A stretch of 16,962 nucleotides of DNA from Candidatus Roizmanbacteria bacterium CG_4_9_14_0_2_um_filter_39_13. GTDB lineage: Bacteria > Patescibacteriota > Microgenomatia > UBA1406 > GWC2-37-13. The stretch's first letter is position 1. Every line of letters starts with the position of its first letter. The notes under the pieces are model-generated. The model worked only from the letters and a program-made list of their open reading frames with translations, ran no database searches and was not told the DNA's origin. The translations under genes were made by a program, and so were the position numbers. The stretch lies in the NCBI GenBank assembly GCA_002788865.1, contig PFSC01000188.1:1-16962 (forward strand), in the 5' to 3' direction. Positions 7,349-14,451 of this stretch are shown here, piece by piece.

Positions 7349-8658
7349 TGTATTCAGACCTTTATACTCATTCTCGTTTTAATCCTTTAAAATTGCTCAC
7401 AACAATAGCAATTGTTATCGTAGCTGGACTTGGAATGTTTTTGTTTACCCAAGATTCAACGCCCACACGAGCATCAAAAAAGGCTCTCCTTGATCATCAA
7501 ATAGTAAACATGTCACCCAAGCAATTTGGTGTATTTTGGCAGGTTGATGAGGCTGATGAAGGATGGATTCTTTATGGGAAAAATCCAAAAAATCTTGACA
7601 GTATCGCATTCGACGAACGTGACTCTGGAGGGGAAAAAGAGAAAAGAGTGTATCATTTTGCACTTCTTCGGAATCTTGATCCATCATCGACGTACTATTA
7701 TAAAATTATCAGCAATAATGAAGTAGTCCAGTCCGAGAATACGGACATATTTAATGCACAAACACTTGAAGAATCAGATCAAGCGACCTCTCTTTCCCCT
7801 ATGTATGGATCGGCGATGTATTCAAATAATGATCCTGCTGTTCAAGTACTCTCGATGCTTCTTATTGGAAATGCACATCCAATTATATCCGTGAGTGGTT
7901 CGACTGGAGAATGGCTTATCCCACTACAGTACATAGTCGATATTAATTCAAGAAAAACGGTGCCTGTTCGTGAAAATGACCCAATTATAATACAAATTTT
8001 TAACGATACCCAGCGATCCATGGTGCGAAGCACATTTGAACGATCAAGGCCATTACCAGAGTCGATAATTCTTGGAAACAATTATTCGTTTATCGCAGAC
8101 TCAAATGTTTTATCAGCACAAGATTCAAATCCTTCATTAAAAGAATCTTCACAGACCCAAGTAGAGATTCGATATCCGAAGCAAGATGCAGTCGTGCCAG
8201 GCGTTGCTCCTATTATCAAAGGATATGGAATACCAAGGGAATATGTGAATATTCATATTGACTCGAAACCAGAATTTTCAGCCAGAGCACGTGTGGATGA
8301 AAATGGCGAATGGGATATACCGGTAAAAACAAAAATTCTTCCTGGAACGTATACATTGACCGCCACAACGAAAGGTAAAAATGGAAAAACAGTACAACTG
8401 AGCAGACGCTTTACTTTGATAAAAAGTGGAGAACAGGTGCTTGGTGAATCAAACGAAGCGACTCCTTCAGGGACTTTAACGCCGTCAGTGAACCCTTCAG
8501 GAATTCTTTCACCAACACCAGAACTGTCGATTACAGTCATTGTCACGACATCAACTCCAATACCACCCCCACCAGTCAGTGGTCTAAATATTGTCCCATA
8601 CATCTTTGCTGGTGTGGGATTCGTGGTTCTTGGTTTTGGTGTACTTTTACTATTATGA
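7348..8658 (+). CDS. Large cell-surface protein with fibronectin-like and Ig-like domains, anchored at both ends
   Basis: A 436-residue predicted surface protein. Seen in order: an N-terminal hydrophobic helix at about residues 17-34; a domain at about 50-135 resembling the fibronectin-like N-terminal domain of purple acid phosphatases (FGVFWQVDEADEGWILYGKNP, then LRNLDPSSTYYYKII); a middle region of unknown type; an Ig-like beta-sandwich at about 272-360 (APIIKGYGIPREYVNIHID, GEWDIPVKTKILPGTYTLTATTKG); a Pro/Thr/Ser-rich linker at about 370-408; and a C-terminal hydrophobic helix at about 413-435 that ends the protein without a basic tail. No sortase LPXTG motif is visible. It is coupled to the small membrane protein gene and closes this operon. 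A surface or adhesin role, perhaps with the pilus-like machine, is inference. No enzyme active site was seen. Confidence 0.75.
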   Translation: MYSDLYTHSRFNPLKLLTTIAIVIVAGLGMFLFTQDSTPTRASKKALLDHQIVNMSPKQFGVFWQVDEADEGWILYGKNPKNLDSIAFDERDSGGEKEKRVYHFALLRNLDPSSTYYYKIISNNEVVQSENTDIFNAQTLEESDQATSLSPMYGSAMYSNNDPAVQVLSMLLIGNAHPIISVSGSTGEWLIPLQYIVDINSRKTVPVRENDPIIIQIFNDTQRSMVRSTFERSRPLPESIILGNNYSFIADSNVLSAQDSNPSLKESSQTQVEIRYPKQDAVVPGVAPIIKGYGIPREYVNIHIDSKPEFSARARVDENGEWDIPVKTKILPGTYTLTATTKGKNGKTVQLSRRFTLIKSGEQVLGESNEATPSGTLTPSVNPSGILSPTPELSITVIVTTSTPIPPPPVSGLNIVPYIFAGVGFVVLGFGVLLLL

Positions 8659-8681
8659 TAAAGATAGTACGCAATTTAAGT

Positions 8682-8709
8682 TTGACAACTCTTCTGTATT
8701 TGCTACAAT
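8682..8709 (+). promoter_or_regulatory. Strong promoter of the aromatic amino acid operon
   Basis: A perfect -35 TTGACA (8682-8687), a 16-base spacer, an extended -10 TG (8701-8702) and TACAAT (8704-8709) give the best sigma-70-type promoter in the window. Transcription should begin about 8716-8717, at or one base before the ATG of the leader peptide. It lies in the 58-base gap after the surface protein gene, where no clear terminator was seen. Confidence 0.8.
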
Positions 8710-8716
8710 ATACATA

Positions 8717-8797
8717 ATGTCAAAAGCAATAACCCACACAAGTTTTTATTTCTATTTTTTCTCTACCGCACAAGGTGGCGTGGGAAGTTGTGATTAA
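8717..8797 (+). CDS. Phe/Tyr leader peptide of the aromatic operon attenuator
   Basis: A 26-codon frame, ATG at 8717 to TAA at 8795-8797, whose residues 9-16 are SFYFYFFS. Six consecutive codons (8744-8761: TTT TAT TTC TAT TTT TTC) call for Phe or Tyr, the two end products of the operon. This is the hallmark of leader peptides such as E. coli pheL. The frame could extend upstream to an ATG at 8591, but that stretch overlaps the surface protein gene in another frame and lies before the promoter, so the internal ATG is the only one present on the operon transcript. The peptide itself probably has no function; translating it senses charged tRNA-Phe and tRNA-Tyr. It is followed by the attenuator structures and the terminator. 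There is no Shine-Dalgarno sequence and little or no leader RNA before it. Confidence 0.83.
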   Translation: MSKAITHTSFYFYFFSTAQGGVGSCD

Positions 8798-8825
8798 CAC
8801 AAACTAAATATTTCACCCACCCGCC
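8733..8825 (+). promoter_or_regulatory. Attenuator: alternative RNA pairings (segments 1, 2, 3)
   Basis: Segment 1, CCCAC (8733-8737), lies just before the Phe/Tyr codons and can pair with GTGGG of segment 2 (8780-8784). Segment 2, GGCGTGGG (8777-8784), can instead pair with segment 3, CCCAC (8816-8820) plus GCC (8823-8825), with a two-base bulge, 8 bp in all. Segment 3 is also the left arm of the terminator. A ribosome stalled at the Phe/Tyr codons would cover segment 1 and free segment 2 to block the terminator. A ribosome that reaches the stop at 8795 would mask segment 2 and let the terminator form. The pairings are seen; the mechanism is inferred from known attenuators. Confidence 0.75.
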
Positions 8826-8847
8826 CAAGATAGGCGGGCTTTTTTTT
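8820..8847 (+). terminator. Intrinsic terminator of the attenuator, directly before the DAHP synthase gene
   Basis: CCCGCC (8820-8825) pairs with GGCGGG (8833-8838) across a 7-base loop, then C and eight T residues (8840-8847). The T-run ends at the base before the DAHP synthase ATG at 8848. This is the strongest terminator signal in the window. Its place between a promoter with a leader peptide and the first structural gene marks it as a regulated terminator and not the end of the upstream operon. Confidence 0.88.
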
Positions 8848-9810
8848 ATGAAAAACAAGGGAATCACTATTATCGCAGGGCCATGTTCTGTTGACAGTAA
8901 AAATATCGAAGAGATTTTTGAAATCGCAGACATTATGGTCAAGAACGAAGATGGAAAAAATCAAAAAGCCATTGCTGGAACGAGAATCGTTGGATTGAAA
9001 TCTCGCACAGATCTTGATACTTCGGGAGAAGGCATGGGCATGGATTATGAAATATATCAAAAAAATCTTCATAGGCTATCAAATGGAGGAAGTATTCGTG
9101 ACTTTGAAATATTACCCAGTGCCTATATCGCAGAAAAAGTACATAATCAAACCGGAATGATGATCGCCTCAGAAATAATGAATCCGATCATCCAGCTCCC
9201 ATCCTTTGAAAAACTTCTTCCAGAGGGAATGTTTCTTCCATGGAATCCATCGGTTGACCAACTTGGCTGGCACATAGAACAAACTGCAGTGTTTGCGCGC
9301 AGAAATGGCTGGCACGTGGGAATTAAAAACGGTAAATGGATCGGTGATCATCTCCAATCGGCAGATCACAAGGATTACAAAGGAAAAACGACGATGGAAA
9401 AAACGTGGTCTGGTTTGGTCAAATATGTTGGTGAAATTTCACATGATATTATATTGATTCATCGTGGAGTTGACGTTCCAGGAAAAGGAGATTTTCGAAA
9501 TGCTGTAGTTCATAATCTTGCTGAACGAGTAAAAAAAACCACTGGAGTAAAAATGTATTTTGATCCGAGTCATTCATATGGTCCAAAATTAAAGTCTCAT
9601 ATTGTTGGGGCTGTAGTAGAGGCGATGAAAATGAAGATTTCTTCAAATGAGTATCTGTATGATGGAGTGCTTATTGAAGTTGGGACATCAATCACAGATA
9701 CAGAGCAACATATCACTATTCAGGAACTCCGAGAGCTCGTATCGGTACTTTCGACATTTCGCGATCTTGTTGCACCTTTGCAAGTGAATAAGAAATTATC
9801 TGTTTCATAA
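8848..9810 (+). CDS. aroF: 3-deoxy-7-phosphoheptulonate (DAHP) synthase, divergent class I
   Basis: First enzyme of the shikimate pathway, condensing phosphoenolpyruvate with erythrose 4-phosphate in the cytoplasm. The 320-residue product has class I barrel landmarks: AGPCSVDS at residues 10-17 with the metal-ligand Cys, GTRIVGLKSRT, GIKNGKWIGDH, IHRGVD near 204-209, DPSHSYG near 239-245 with the ligand His, and DGVLIEVGTSITDTEQ, which supplies Glu and Asp. It fits neither common subtype exactly. The Lys-Pro-Arg phosphate motif is replaced by LKSRT; DPSHS recalls the beta subtype, while the GxSITD phrase recalls the alpha subtype. No ACT or chorismate mutase domain is fused, so feedback inhibition is not evident from sequence. 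The ATG follows the terminator T-run directly, without a ribosome binding site. Heading this operon supports the role. A related aldol synthase such as KDO8P synthase is a less likely alternative. Confidence 0.85.
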   Translation: MKNKGITIIAGPCSVDSKNIEEIFEIADIMVKNEDGKNQKAIAGTRIVGLKSRTDLDTSGEGMGMDYEIYQKNLHRLSNGGSIRDFEILPSAYIAEKVHNQTGMMIASEIMNPIIQLPSFEKLLPEGMFLPWNPSVDQLGWHIEQTAVFARRNGWHVGIKNGKWIGDHLQSADHKDYKGKTTMEKTWSGLVKYVGEISHDIILIHRGVDVPGKGDFRNAVVHNLAERVKKTTGVKMYFDPSHSYGPKLKSHIVGAVVEAMKMKISSNEYLYDGVLIEVGTSITDTEQHITIQELRELVSVLSTFRDLVAPLQVNKKLSVS

Positions 9811-9816
9811 AAATAT

Positions 9817-10083
9817 ATGACTCACATCGAAACATTAAGAAAGAGCATTAATGAAATAGATCATCAAATCATTAAACTCCTTACAAAACGGATGGATCAT
9901 GCAAAGTCTATTGGCATGCTCAAGAAAGCTCAAGGTATTTCACCGTTTCATGAGGGTCGATGGAAGGAAGTGTTGTCGGATCGATTGCTCCTTGCACAAG
10001 AGTATGGTTTGTCAGAAGAACTTGTAAAAAAACTCTGGAATACGATGCACGAGTATGCTATAGAAGTTGAGAAGAGAGTATGA
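9817..10083 (+). CDS. aroQ: Chorismate mutase, AroQ class, stand-alone
   Basis: Converts chorismate to prephenate, the branch step towards Phe and Tyr. The 88-residue product is a single all-helical AroQ domain (THIETLRKSINEIDHQIIK, then LLTKRMDHAKSIGMLKK). Arg8, Arg25, Lys36 and Arg48 match in spacing the active-site Arg11, Arg28, Lys39 and Arg51 of the E. coli enzyme. The residue after Arg48 is Trp where E. coli has the catalytic Glu52; this rests on an alignment by eye. In many bacteria this domain is fused to prephenate dehydrogenase, dehydratase or DAHP synthase. Here it is free, six bases after the DAHP synthase gene, and overlaps tyrA by an ATGA. Here aroQ means chorismate mutase, not type II dehydroquinase. 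Confidence 0.9.
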   Translation: MTHIETLRKSINEIDHQIIKLLTKRMDHAKSIGMLKKAQGISPFHEGRWKEVLSDRLLLAQEYGLSEELVKKLWNTMHEYAIEVEKRV

Positions 10084-10817
10084 ATGAGATTTCCACTATT
10101 GGTATTATAGGCTATGGAAGGTTTGGATCTTTTTATACGGATCATATTCTGCCCATAATTTTTCCCAAAGCTAAGATTCTTATATCATCAAAAAGCTTGA
10201 AAGATAGGCGCGTATCATCTATCCAACAAGTAGCGCAATGTGACTTGATCATCCCTGCCGTACCTATTCGTACTATGCCAGAGGTATTAAAAAAAATTGC
10301 CAAATACATCGGAGCCAACTCTATAGTCATGGATGTGTGTTCGGTAAAGAGCATGCCCGCTGCATGGATGCGAGAATTTTTACCAGAAACAACTCAGATT
10401 ATTTCATCTCATCCGATGTTTGGATTATCATCATATATCAATGTGAATAAAGATATGTCCAAACTACCATTGGTAATGCATCCTGAACGCATCGATCAAA
10501 ACATCTATCAATTCATCCGAGATGCATTTGCTTCCCATTTTCATGTTATTGAAATGTCACCAGACGAGCATGATAAAAAAGCAGCACAATTCCAATTTTT
10601 GTCACATCTTCTTGGAGGCGTATTGCATCAACTCGATATTTCACGAAGTGCAATAGATACTCAATCTGGTTCACGGATGTTTGATATGATGGATGTTCTC
10701 AACAGTGACTCAATGGAATTATTTGAAGATATGTACACGTACAATCCCTATGCAAAGAAAGAATTGGAAAAGTTTGATACTTCATATCGCCATATTAAAA
10801 AACACTTAATAATATGA
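10080..10817 (+). CDS. tyrA: Prephenate (or arogenate) dehydrogenase, TyrA family
   Basis: Oxidatively decarboxylates prephenate to 4-hydroxyphenylpyruvate, or arogenate to tyrosine, using NAD(P)+. The 245-residue protein opens with a Rossmann fingerprint GYGRFG at residues 11-16, followed by CDLIIPAVPI, VMDVCSVKSMP near 83-93, and SSHPMFG at 109-115. The family's active-site Ser and His are expected around the last two of these motifs. The C-terminal helical domain is short, with FQFLSHLLGGVLHQLD. No ACT domain is present, so direct allosteric inhibition by Tyr is not evident. The sequence does not tell prephenate from arogenate use. It overlaps aroQ (10080-10083) and pheA (10814-10817) by 4 bases each, so its translation depends on theirs. 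Confidence 0.87.
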   Translation: MNEISTIGIIGYGRFGSFYTDHILPIIFPKAKILISSKSLKDRRVSSIQQVAQCDLIIPAVPIRTMPEVLKKIAKYIGANSIVMDVCSVKSMPAAWMREFLPETTQIISSHPMFGLSSYINVNKDMSKLPLVMHPERIDQNIYQFIRDAFASHFHVIEMSPDEHDKKAAQFQFLSHLLGGVLHQLDISRSAIDTQSGSRMFDMMDVLNSDSMELFEDMYTYNPYAKKELEKFDTSYRHIKKHLII

Positions 10818-11632
10818 ACATTTATTATCTTGGTCCTGTCGGATCGTACAGTGAAATTATAGCGAGAAAAATATTTGCTACCGATGAGTACGCTCTTGTT
10901 CCAGTGGGAGGATTTGCAGAAGTTGTTGAAAACGTTCGTCAAGATGGCATGGGAATTTTGGGTATTGAAAATTCCACCAGTAGTTCGGTGCATGAAAGTG
11001 TTGATGTGCTCTTTCAATCAGATGTATACATTATCGGTGAAGTTTCGATGAATATTGAACTTCATTTGGGTGGTATAAAAGGCACGTCATTTACCGATAT
11101 TATCGACGTGTATTCTCACACACAAGCACTTGCCCAATGCTCGATACTCATAAAAGAACATAAGCTTAAAGCGCACAAGGAATCAAGTACTGCATCTGCT
11201 ATTGATGAGGTTCTTGCACGAAACGATAGTTCAAAAGCTGCAATTGGTGGAAAAAAATCTATTGAAGAAAAGAATATGGAAGTAGTTGCCGAAAACATTG
11301 GAAATACTGAAAACAATATGACGCGGTGGGTCATCATTTCTCGAAATCCTGAATCGTTACTGCAACCAATAAATAAGGTAACCTATGCATTTCATGTCAA
11401 GCACGAGCCAGGGAGTTTAGTGCGAGCTCTCCAAGCAATAGCAAACGCAAAAGGGAATATGACAAAAATAGAATCTCGACCGGTGCCAGGATCTGACTGG
11501 GAATACGAATTTTGGGTCGATGTAGAAATTCCAGAAGGATCGCTCGATATCATTATCGCCGCGATTGCGCAGAGTACGTTAACGCACCGACGAATTGGTG
11601 CGTATCAAAAAGGTACATTATATACTGAATAA
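10814..11632 (+). CDS. pheA: Prephenate dehydratase with C-terminal ACT domain
   Basis: Decarboxylates and dehydrates prephenate to phenylpyruvate, the Phe precursor. The 272-residue protein has the catalytic periplasmic-binding-protein-like domain: YLGPVGSYSE at 5-14, GILGIENSTSSSVHESVD near 47-64, and the TRW motif at 170-172 in place of the common TRF. An ACT regulatory domain follows at about 187-265, with PGSLVRALQAIA and the Phe-binding ESRP motif at 220-223. Feedback inhibition by Phe is therefore likely. Chorismate mutase is not fused but is encoded two genes upstream. The ATG overlaps the tyrA stop. The length matches the stand-alone bacterial enzyme. Confidence 0.94.
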   Translation: MNIYYLGPVGSYSEIIARKIFATDEYALVPVGGFAEVVENVRQDGMGILGIENSTSSSVHESVDVLFQSDVYIIGEVSMNIELHLGGIKGTSFTDIIDVYSHTQALAQCSILIKEHKLKAHKESSTASAIDEVLARNDSSKAAIGGKKSIEEKNMEVVAENIGNTENNMTRWVIISRNPESLLQPINKVTYAFHVKHEPGSLVRALQAIANAKGNMTKIESRPVPGSDWEYEFWVDVEIPEGSLDIIIAAIAQSTLTHRRIGAYQKGTLYTE

Positions 11633-11633
11633 T

Positions 11634-12728
11634 ATGAAAACTATCAATATTTCTATACAACACATTTCGAAAAAATACTCTGTATTTATCGGAGAGAAGT
11701 TGATTGCAACATTGAGCAATCTTATATCTCTTAATTCATATTCACAAGCATATGTCATCACCGATTCCACAGTAGCACCGCATTATTTGGAACCAGTCAC
11801 CAAGGCATTGCAAGAATCATTTTCAAACGAAAAGATTCATTCATATATCTTTGACGCAGGAGAGAAATCAAAACAACTCTCAACTGTCGAAAACATATAT
11901 CAGAATATGGCGGAGAAGAATCTAGATCGAAAATCTGTCGTCATCAATCTGGGTGGCGGGGTAGTCACCGATCTTGGGGGTTTTGCAGCAAGTACGTATT
12001 TACGCGGACTTCCTTTCATCAACATCTCTACCACATTGGAGGGCATGGTGGATGCAAGTGTCGGCGGAAAAACAGGTGCGAATTTGGGAACTATGAAAAA
12101 TTATGTGGGAACGTTTAGTCAACCAAAAGCTGTTATTACAGACGTTTCAACCTTGCATACATTGCCTCATCGAACACTGATTCAAGGATATGCTGAAGTT
12201 TTGAAGCATGGCCTTATTGCCGATAAAAAATATTTTGAAGAAGTCAGCGAAAAACCATTTTCAGAATTTAATAGTAAGAAACAAATTGACATCATCGCGC
12301 GCTCGGTAGAAATAAAAGTAGATATTGTACGTCAAGATGAATACGAATCGTCAACGCGAAAGCTTCTTAACTTTGGTCATACCATAGGTCACGTGTTGGA
12401 GTCTTTGAGCTTTTCATCATCTAACCCACTCTATCATGGTGAAGCAGTAGCCATAGGAATGGTTGCCGAAGCAAAAATTGCAGCACTCAGTGGCATGATT
12501 TCAGACACAGATTTCAACAAGATCGCATCTGCCATTCAAATAGTAGGATTACCAATCAAGTATACGGCAAAAACATCCGTCGACGAAATATACTCTCTTC
12601 TCTCAACAGACAAGAAAAATAGTGGTGGCAAGATAAAATGGACCCTCCTCTCAGCAATCGGCGCGGGAGAAGAGAATGTAGAAATAGGAGAATCATTTGT
12701 GCGAAAAGCTATTGCATATATTCTATGA
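11634..12728 (+). CDS. aroB: 3-dehydroquinate synthase
   Basis: Second step of the shikimate pathway: an NAD- and metal-dependent cyclisation of DAHP to 3-dehydroquinate. The 364-residue protein carries the nucleotide-binding NLGGGVVTDLGGFAAS near residue 104-119, then the STTLEGMVDASVGGKTG stretch, the YAEVLKHG motif, LNFGHTIGHVLE near 244-255 and HGEAVAIGM. The last three carry the Glu and His metal ligands. The length is normal. The ATG at 11634 is chosen because it lies one base after the pheA stop and directly before the conserved N-terminal strand; an in-frame start at 11595 would lie inside pheA. It overlaps aroA by ATGA. Confidence 0.96.
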   Translation: MKTINISIQHISKKYSVFIGEKLIATLSNLISLNSYSQAYVITDSTVAPHYLEPVTKALQESFSNEKIHSYIFDAGEKSKQLSTVENIYQNMAEKNLDRKSVVINLGGGVVTDLGGFAASTYLRGLPFINISTTLEGMVDASVGGKTGANLGTMKNYVGTFSQPKAVITDVSTLHTLPHRTLIQGYAEVLKHGLIADKKYFEEVSEKPFSEFNSKKQIDIIARSVEIKVDIVRQDEYESSTRKLLNFGHTIGHVLESLSFSSSNPLYHGEAVAIGMVAEAKIAALSGMISDTDFNKIASAIQIVGLPIKYTAKTSVDEIYSLLSTDKKNSGGKIKWTLLSAIGAGEENVEIGESFVRKAIAYIL

Positions 12729-13954
12729 TAGAACTCATCCCGCTTTCAACATCTGTCAATACCACCGTGAGTATTCCTGGATCAAAAAGTGTCACCAATC
12801 GCGCGCTTATCCTTGGGGCACTTACCCCAAAAGATGTTACCATCCAAAATCCACTCATGTGTGACGATACGGAAGCTATGATTGCATGTCTTCGCGCACT
12901 GGGTATATCAATTGAAAAGAAGGCAGATTCATTCGTTGTTCATGGAAATTATACCGATGTGAAGGATAGGGAATATCATCTCAACGCAAATCTTTCTGGT
13001 ACAACCATACGATTTATAACGGCATTTTGTTGTATTGTTCCTGGTATAAAAACTCTTTCAGGTAAAGAAAGACTCAACGAGCGTCCGATCAAAGGTCTTG
13101 TCGATGCGCTGCGACAACTTGGTGCAACCATTAAATACGTGGGGAAAGAAGGATTTCCTCCAATAAACATTTCATCTTCACGCCTCGACAACAAAGTCAT
13201 TGAGATGGATGGGGGTGTGAGTAGTCAGTTTGTTACCGCAATCATGCTTCTTTCCCCAGTTATCGGAGATGTGAAAATCACCTTTTCAACTTCTCCCATT
13301 TCAAAATCATACAGTGACCTTACCAAACATATGGTGAAAGAGTGGGGTGCTCAGGGGCTTGATACATACCATGTTGAAGGAGATTACTCAGCAGCTGGTT
13401 ACTTTGCTGCAATTGCCGCACTTACTAACTCAACTATTTTGTTGAAAAATCTTGAAACCAATTCAAAACAAGGTGACCGATTATTTTTAGATATACTTAC
13501 AAAAATGGGAACTGAAGTCGAATACAAAGATGAAGAAGTTGTGGTGCGCGGTCATGGAGTAAAACCCATTGAAGTAGACATGGAGCAATGTCCAGATCAG
13601 GCGCAGACACTGGCACTCTTGGCGGCATTTGCAAAAAGAACATCGATTCTCACTGGTGTGCGGTCACTGCGCGTGAAAGAAACAGAGCGAGTGAAAGCTC
13701 TTCAGAGTGAGCTTTTGAAAATGAATATTCAAACCGAATCACCCGATGAAGATACGCTCATTATTCACGGAGGGAATCCAAAACCTGCAACTATTGACAC
13801 GTATAATGATCATCGGATGGCGATGAGTTTTGCCGTTGCAGGAGCAAAACTTAATGGTATGAAAATCAACAATCCAGAGGTAGTCAAGAAAACGTTTCCC
13901 GCGTTTTGGGAGAAGTTGCGAGAAATTGGAATATCAGTTGTTTATCTGACATGA
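12725..13954 (+). CDS. aroA: 5-enolpyruvylshikimate-3-phosphate synthase
   Basis: Transfers the enolpyruvyl group of phosphoenolpyruvate to shikimate 3-phosphate. The 409-residue protein has PGSKSVTNRALILGAL at 18-33, LSGTTIRF at 90-97 in place of the GNAGTAMRP of the E. coli enzyme, ERPIKGLVDALRQLGA, PISKSYSDLT, MEQCPDQAQTLALLAA, LRVKETERVKAL and TYNDHRMAMSF near 359-369. The position equal to E. coli Pro101, after the conserved Arg, is Phe. The SGTTIRF form resembles archaeal EPSP synthases more than enterobacterial ones. The start at 12725 overlaps the aroB stop and gives the family N-terminus; an in-frame ATG at 12638 lies inside aroB and is rejected. It is coupled to aroK by ATGA. Confidence 0.95.
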   Translation: MIELIPLSTSVNTTVSIPGSKSVTNRALILGALTPKDVTIQNPLMCDDTEAMIACLRALGISIEKKADSFVVHGNYTDVKDREYHLNANLSGTTIRFITAFCCIVPGIKTLSGKERLNERPIKGLVDALRQLGATIKYVGKEGFPPINISSSRLDNKVIEMDGGVSSQFVTAIMLLSPVIGDVKITFSTSPISKSYSDLTKHMVKEWGAQGLDTYHVEGDYSAAGYFAAIAALTNSTILLKNLETNSKQGDRLFLDILTKMGTEVEYKDEEVVVRGHGVKPIEVDMEQCPDQAQTLALLAAFAKRTSILTGVRSLRVKETERVKALQSELLKMNIQTESPDEDTLIIHGGNPKPATIDTYNDHRMAMSFAVAGAKLNGMKINNPEVVKKTFPAFWEKLREIGISVVYLT

Positions 13955-14451
13955 ACATTATTCTTATCGGATTCATGAGATCGGGCAAGTCAACTATTTC
14001 TCAAGAGTTGGGAAAACGACTTGGTCTTGCTGTTGTTGATATGGACGACATGATAGAGCAAAAGGCACAGATGAGAACGCCAAAAATATTTGAAAAATTT
14101 GGAGAGAATAGATTTCGAGAGTTGGAAACAGAAGTGGCTATGGAGGTTGGAAGTATGAGAGATATCATCGTAGCAACAGGTGGAGGAGTAATTGTATATT
14201 CAATAAACATTGAGTATTTAAAACAAAACGGTGGAAAAATCATATACTTGCATACGTCTTTTGACGAAATTAAAAGAAGAGTACAAAAACATTCAAGACC
14301 TCGTCCACTATTTAAAAATACTGAAGAAGCAAAAAAGTTATATTTATTGCGACTATCAACCTATCAACATGTTTCTGACATAGCCATAACCACAGATAAT
14401 AAAGAAATCTCTGTCATTGTGGATGAAATTATTAGACAATTAAATGTATGA
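13951..14451 (+). CDS. aroK: Shikimate kinase
   Basis: Phosphorylates shikimate with ATP. The 166-residue protein has a P-loop GFMRSGKST at 7-15, the shikimate- and Mg-binding VVDMDDMIE at 28-36, FRELE at 55-59 with the substrate-binding Arg, ATGGGV at 75-80, and the LID arginines HSRPRPLF at 114-121. Length and motif order are those of the family. The ATG at 13951 overlaps the aroA stop codon; an in-frame start at 13906 would lie within aroA and would precede the family's N-terminal strand. The reaction follows aroE and precedes aroA in the pathway, although the gene order differs. Confidence 0.95.
   Translation: MNIILIGFMRSGKSTISQELGKRLGLAVVDMDDMIEQKAQMRTPKIFEKFGENRFRELETEVAMEVGSMRDIIVATGGGVIVYSINIEYLKQNGGKIIYLHTSFDEIKRRVQKHSRPRPLFKNTEEAKKLYLLRLSTYQHVSDIAITTDNKEISVIVDEIIRQLNV

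Noticed and set aside
8591..8797. A 68-residue frame starting at 8591 that ends in the leader peptide
   Set aside because: Its first two thirds overlap the end of the surface protein gene in another frame and precede the promoter. Only the part from 8717 makes sense as a translated unit.
8717..8848. T-box riboswitch: the stretch AAGGTGGCGTGGG at 8772-8784 recalls the T-box AGGGUGGNACCGCG motif
   Set aside because: The ACC half of the motif is absent, and only about 60 bases separate the predicted transcription start from it, too short for a stem I with specifier loop. The F/Y-rich frame and the pairings explain the region better. A search with the Rfam T-box model would settle it.
12638..12724. 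Longer aroA start at 12638
   Set aside because: The extension lies within aroB, is basic and Cys-rich, and precedes the family N-terminus. The start at 12725 overlaps the aroB stop in the same ATGA pattern as its neighbours.
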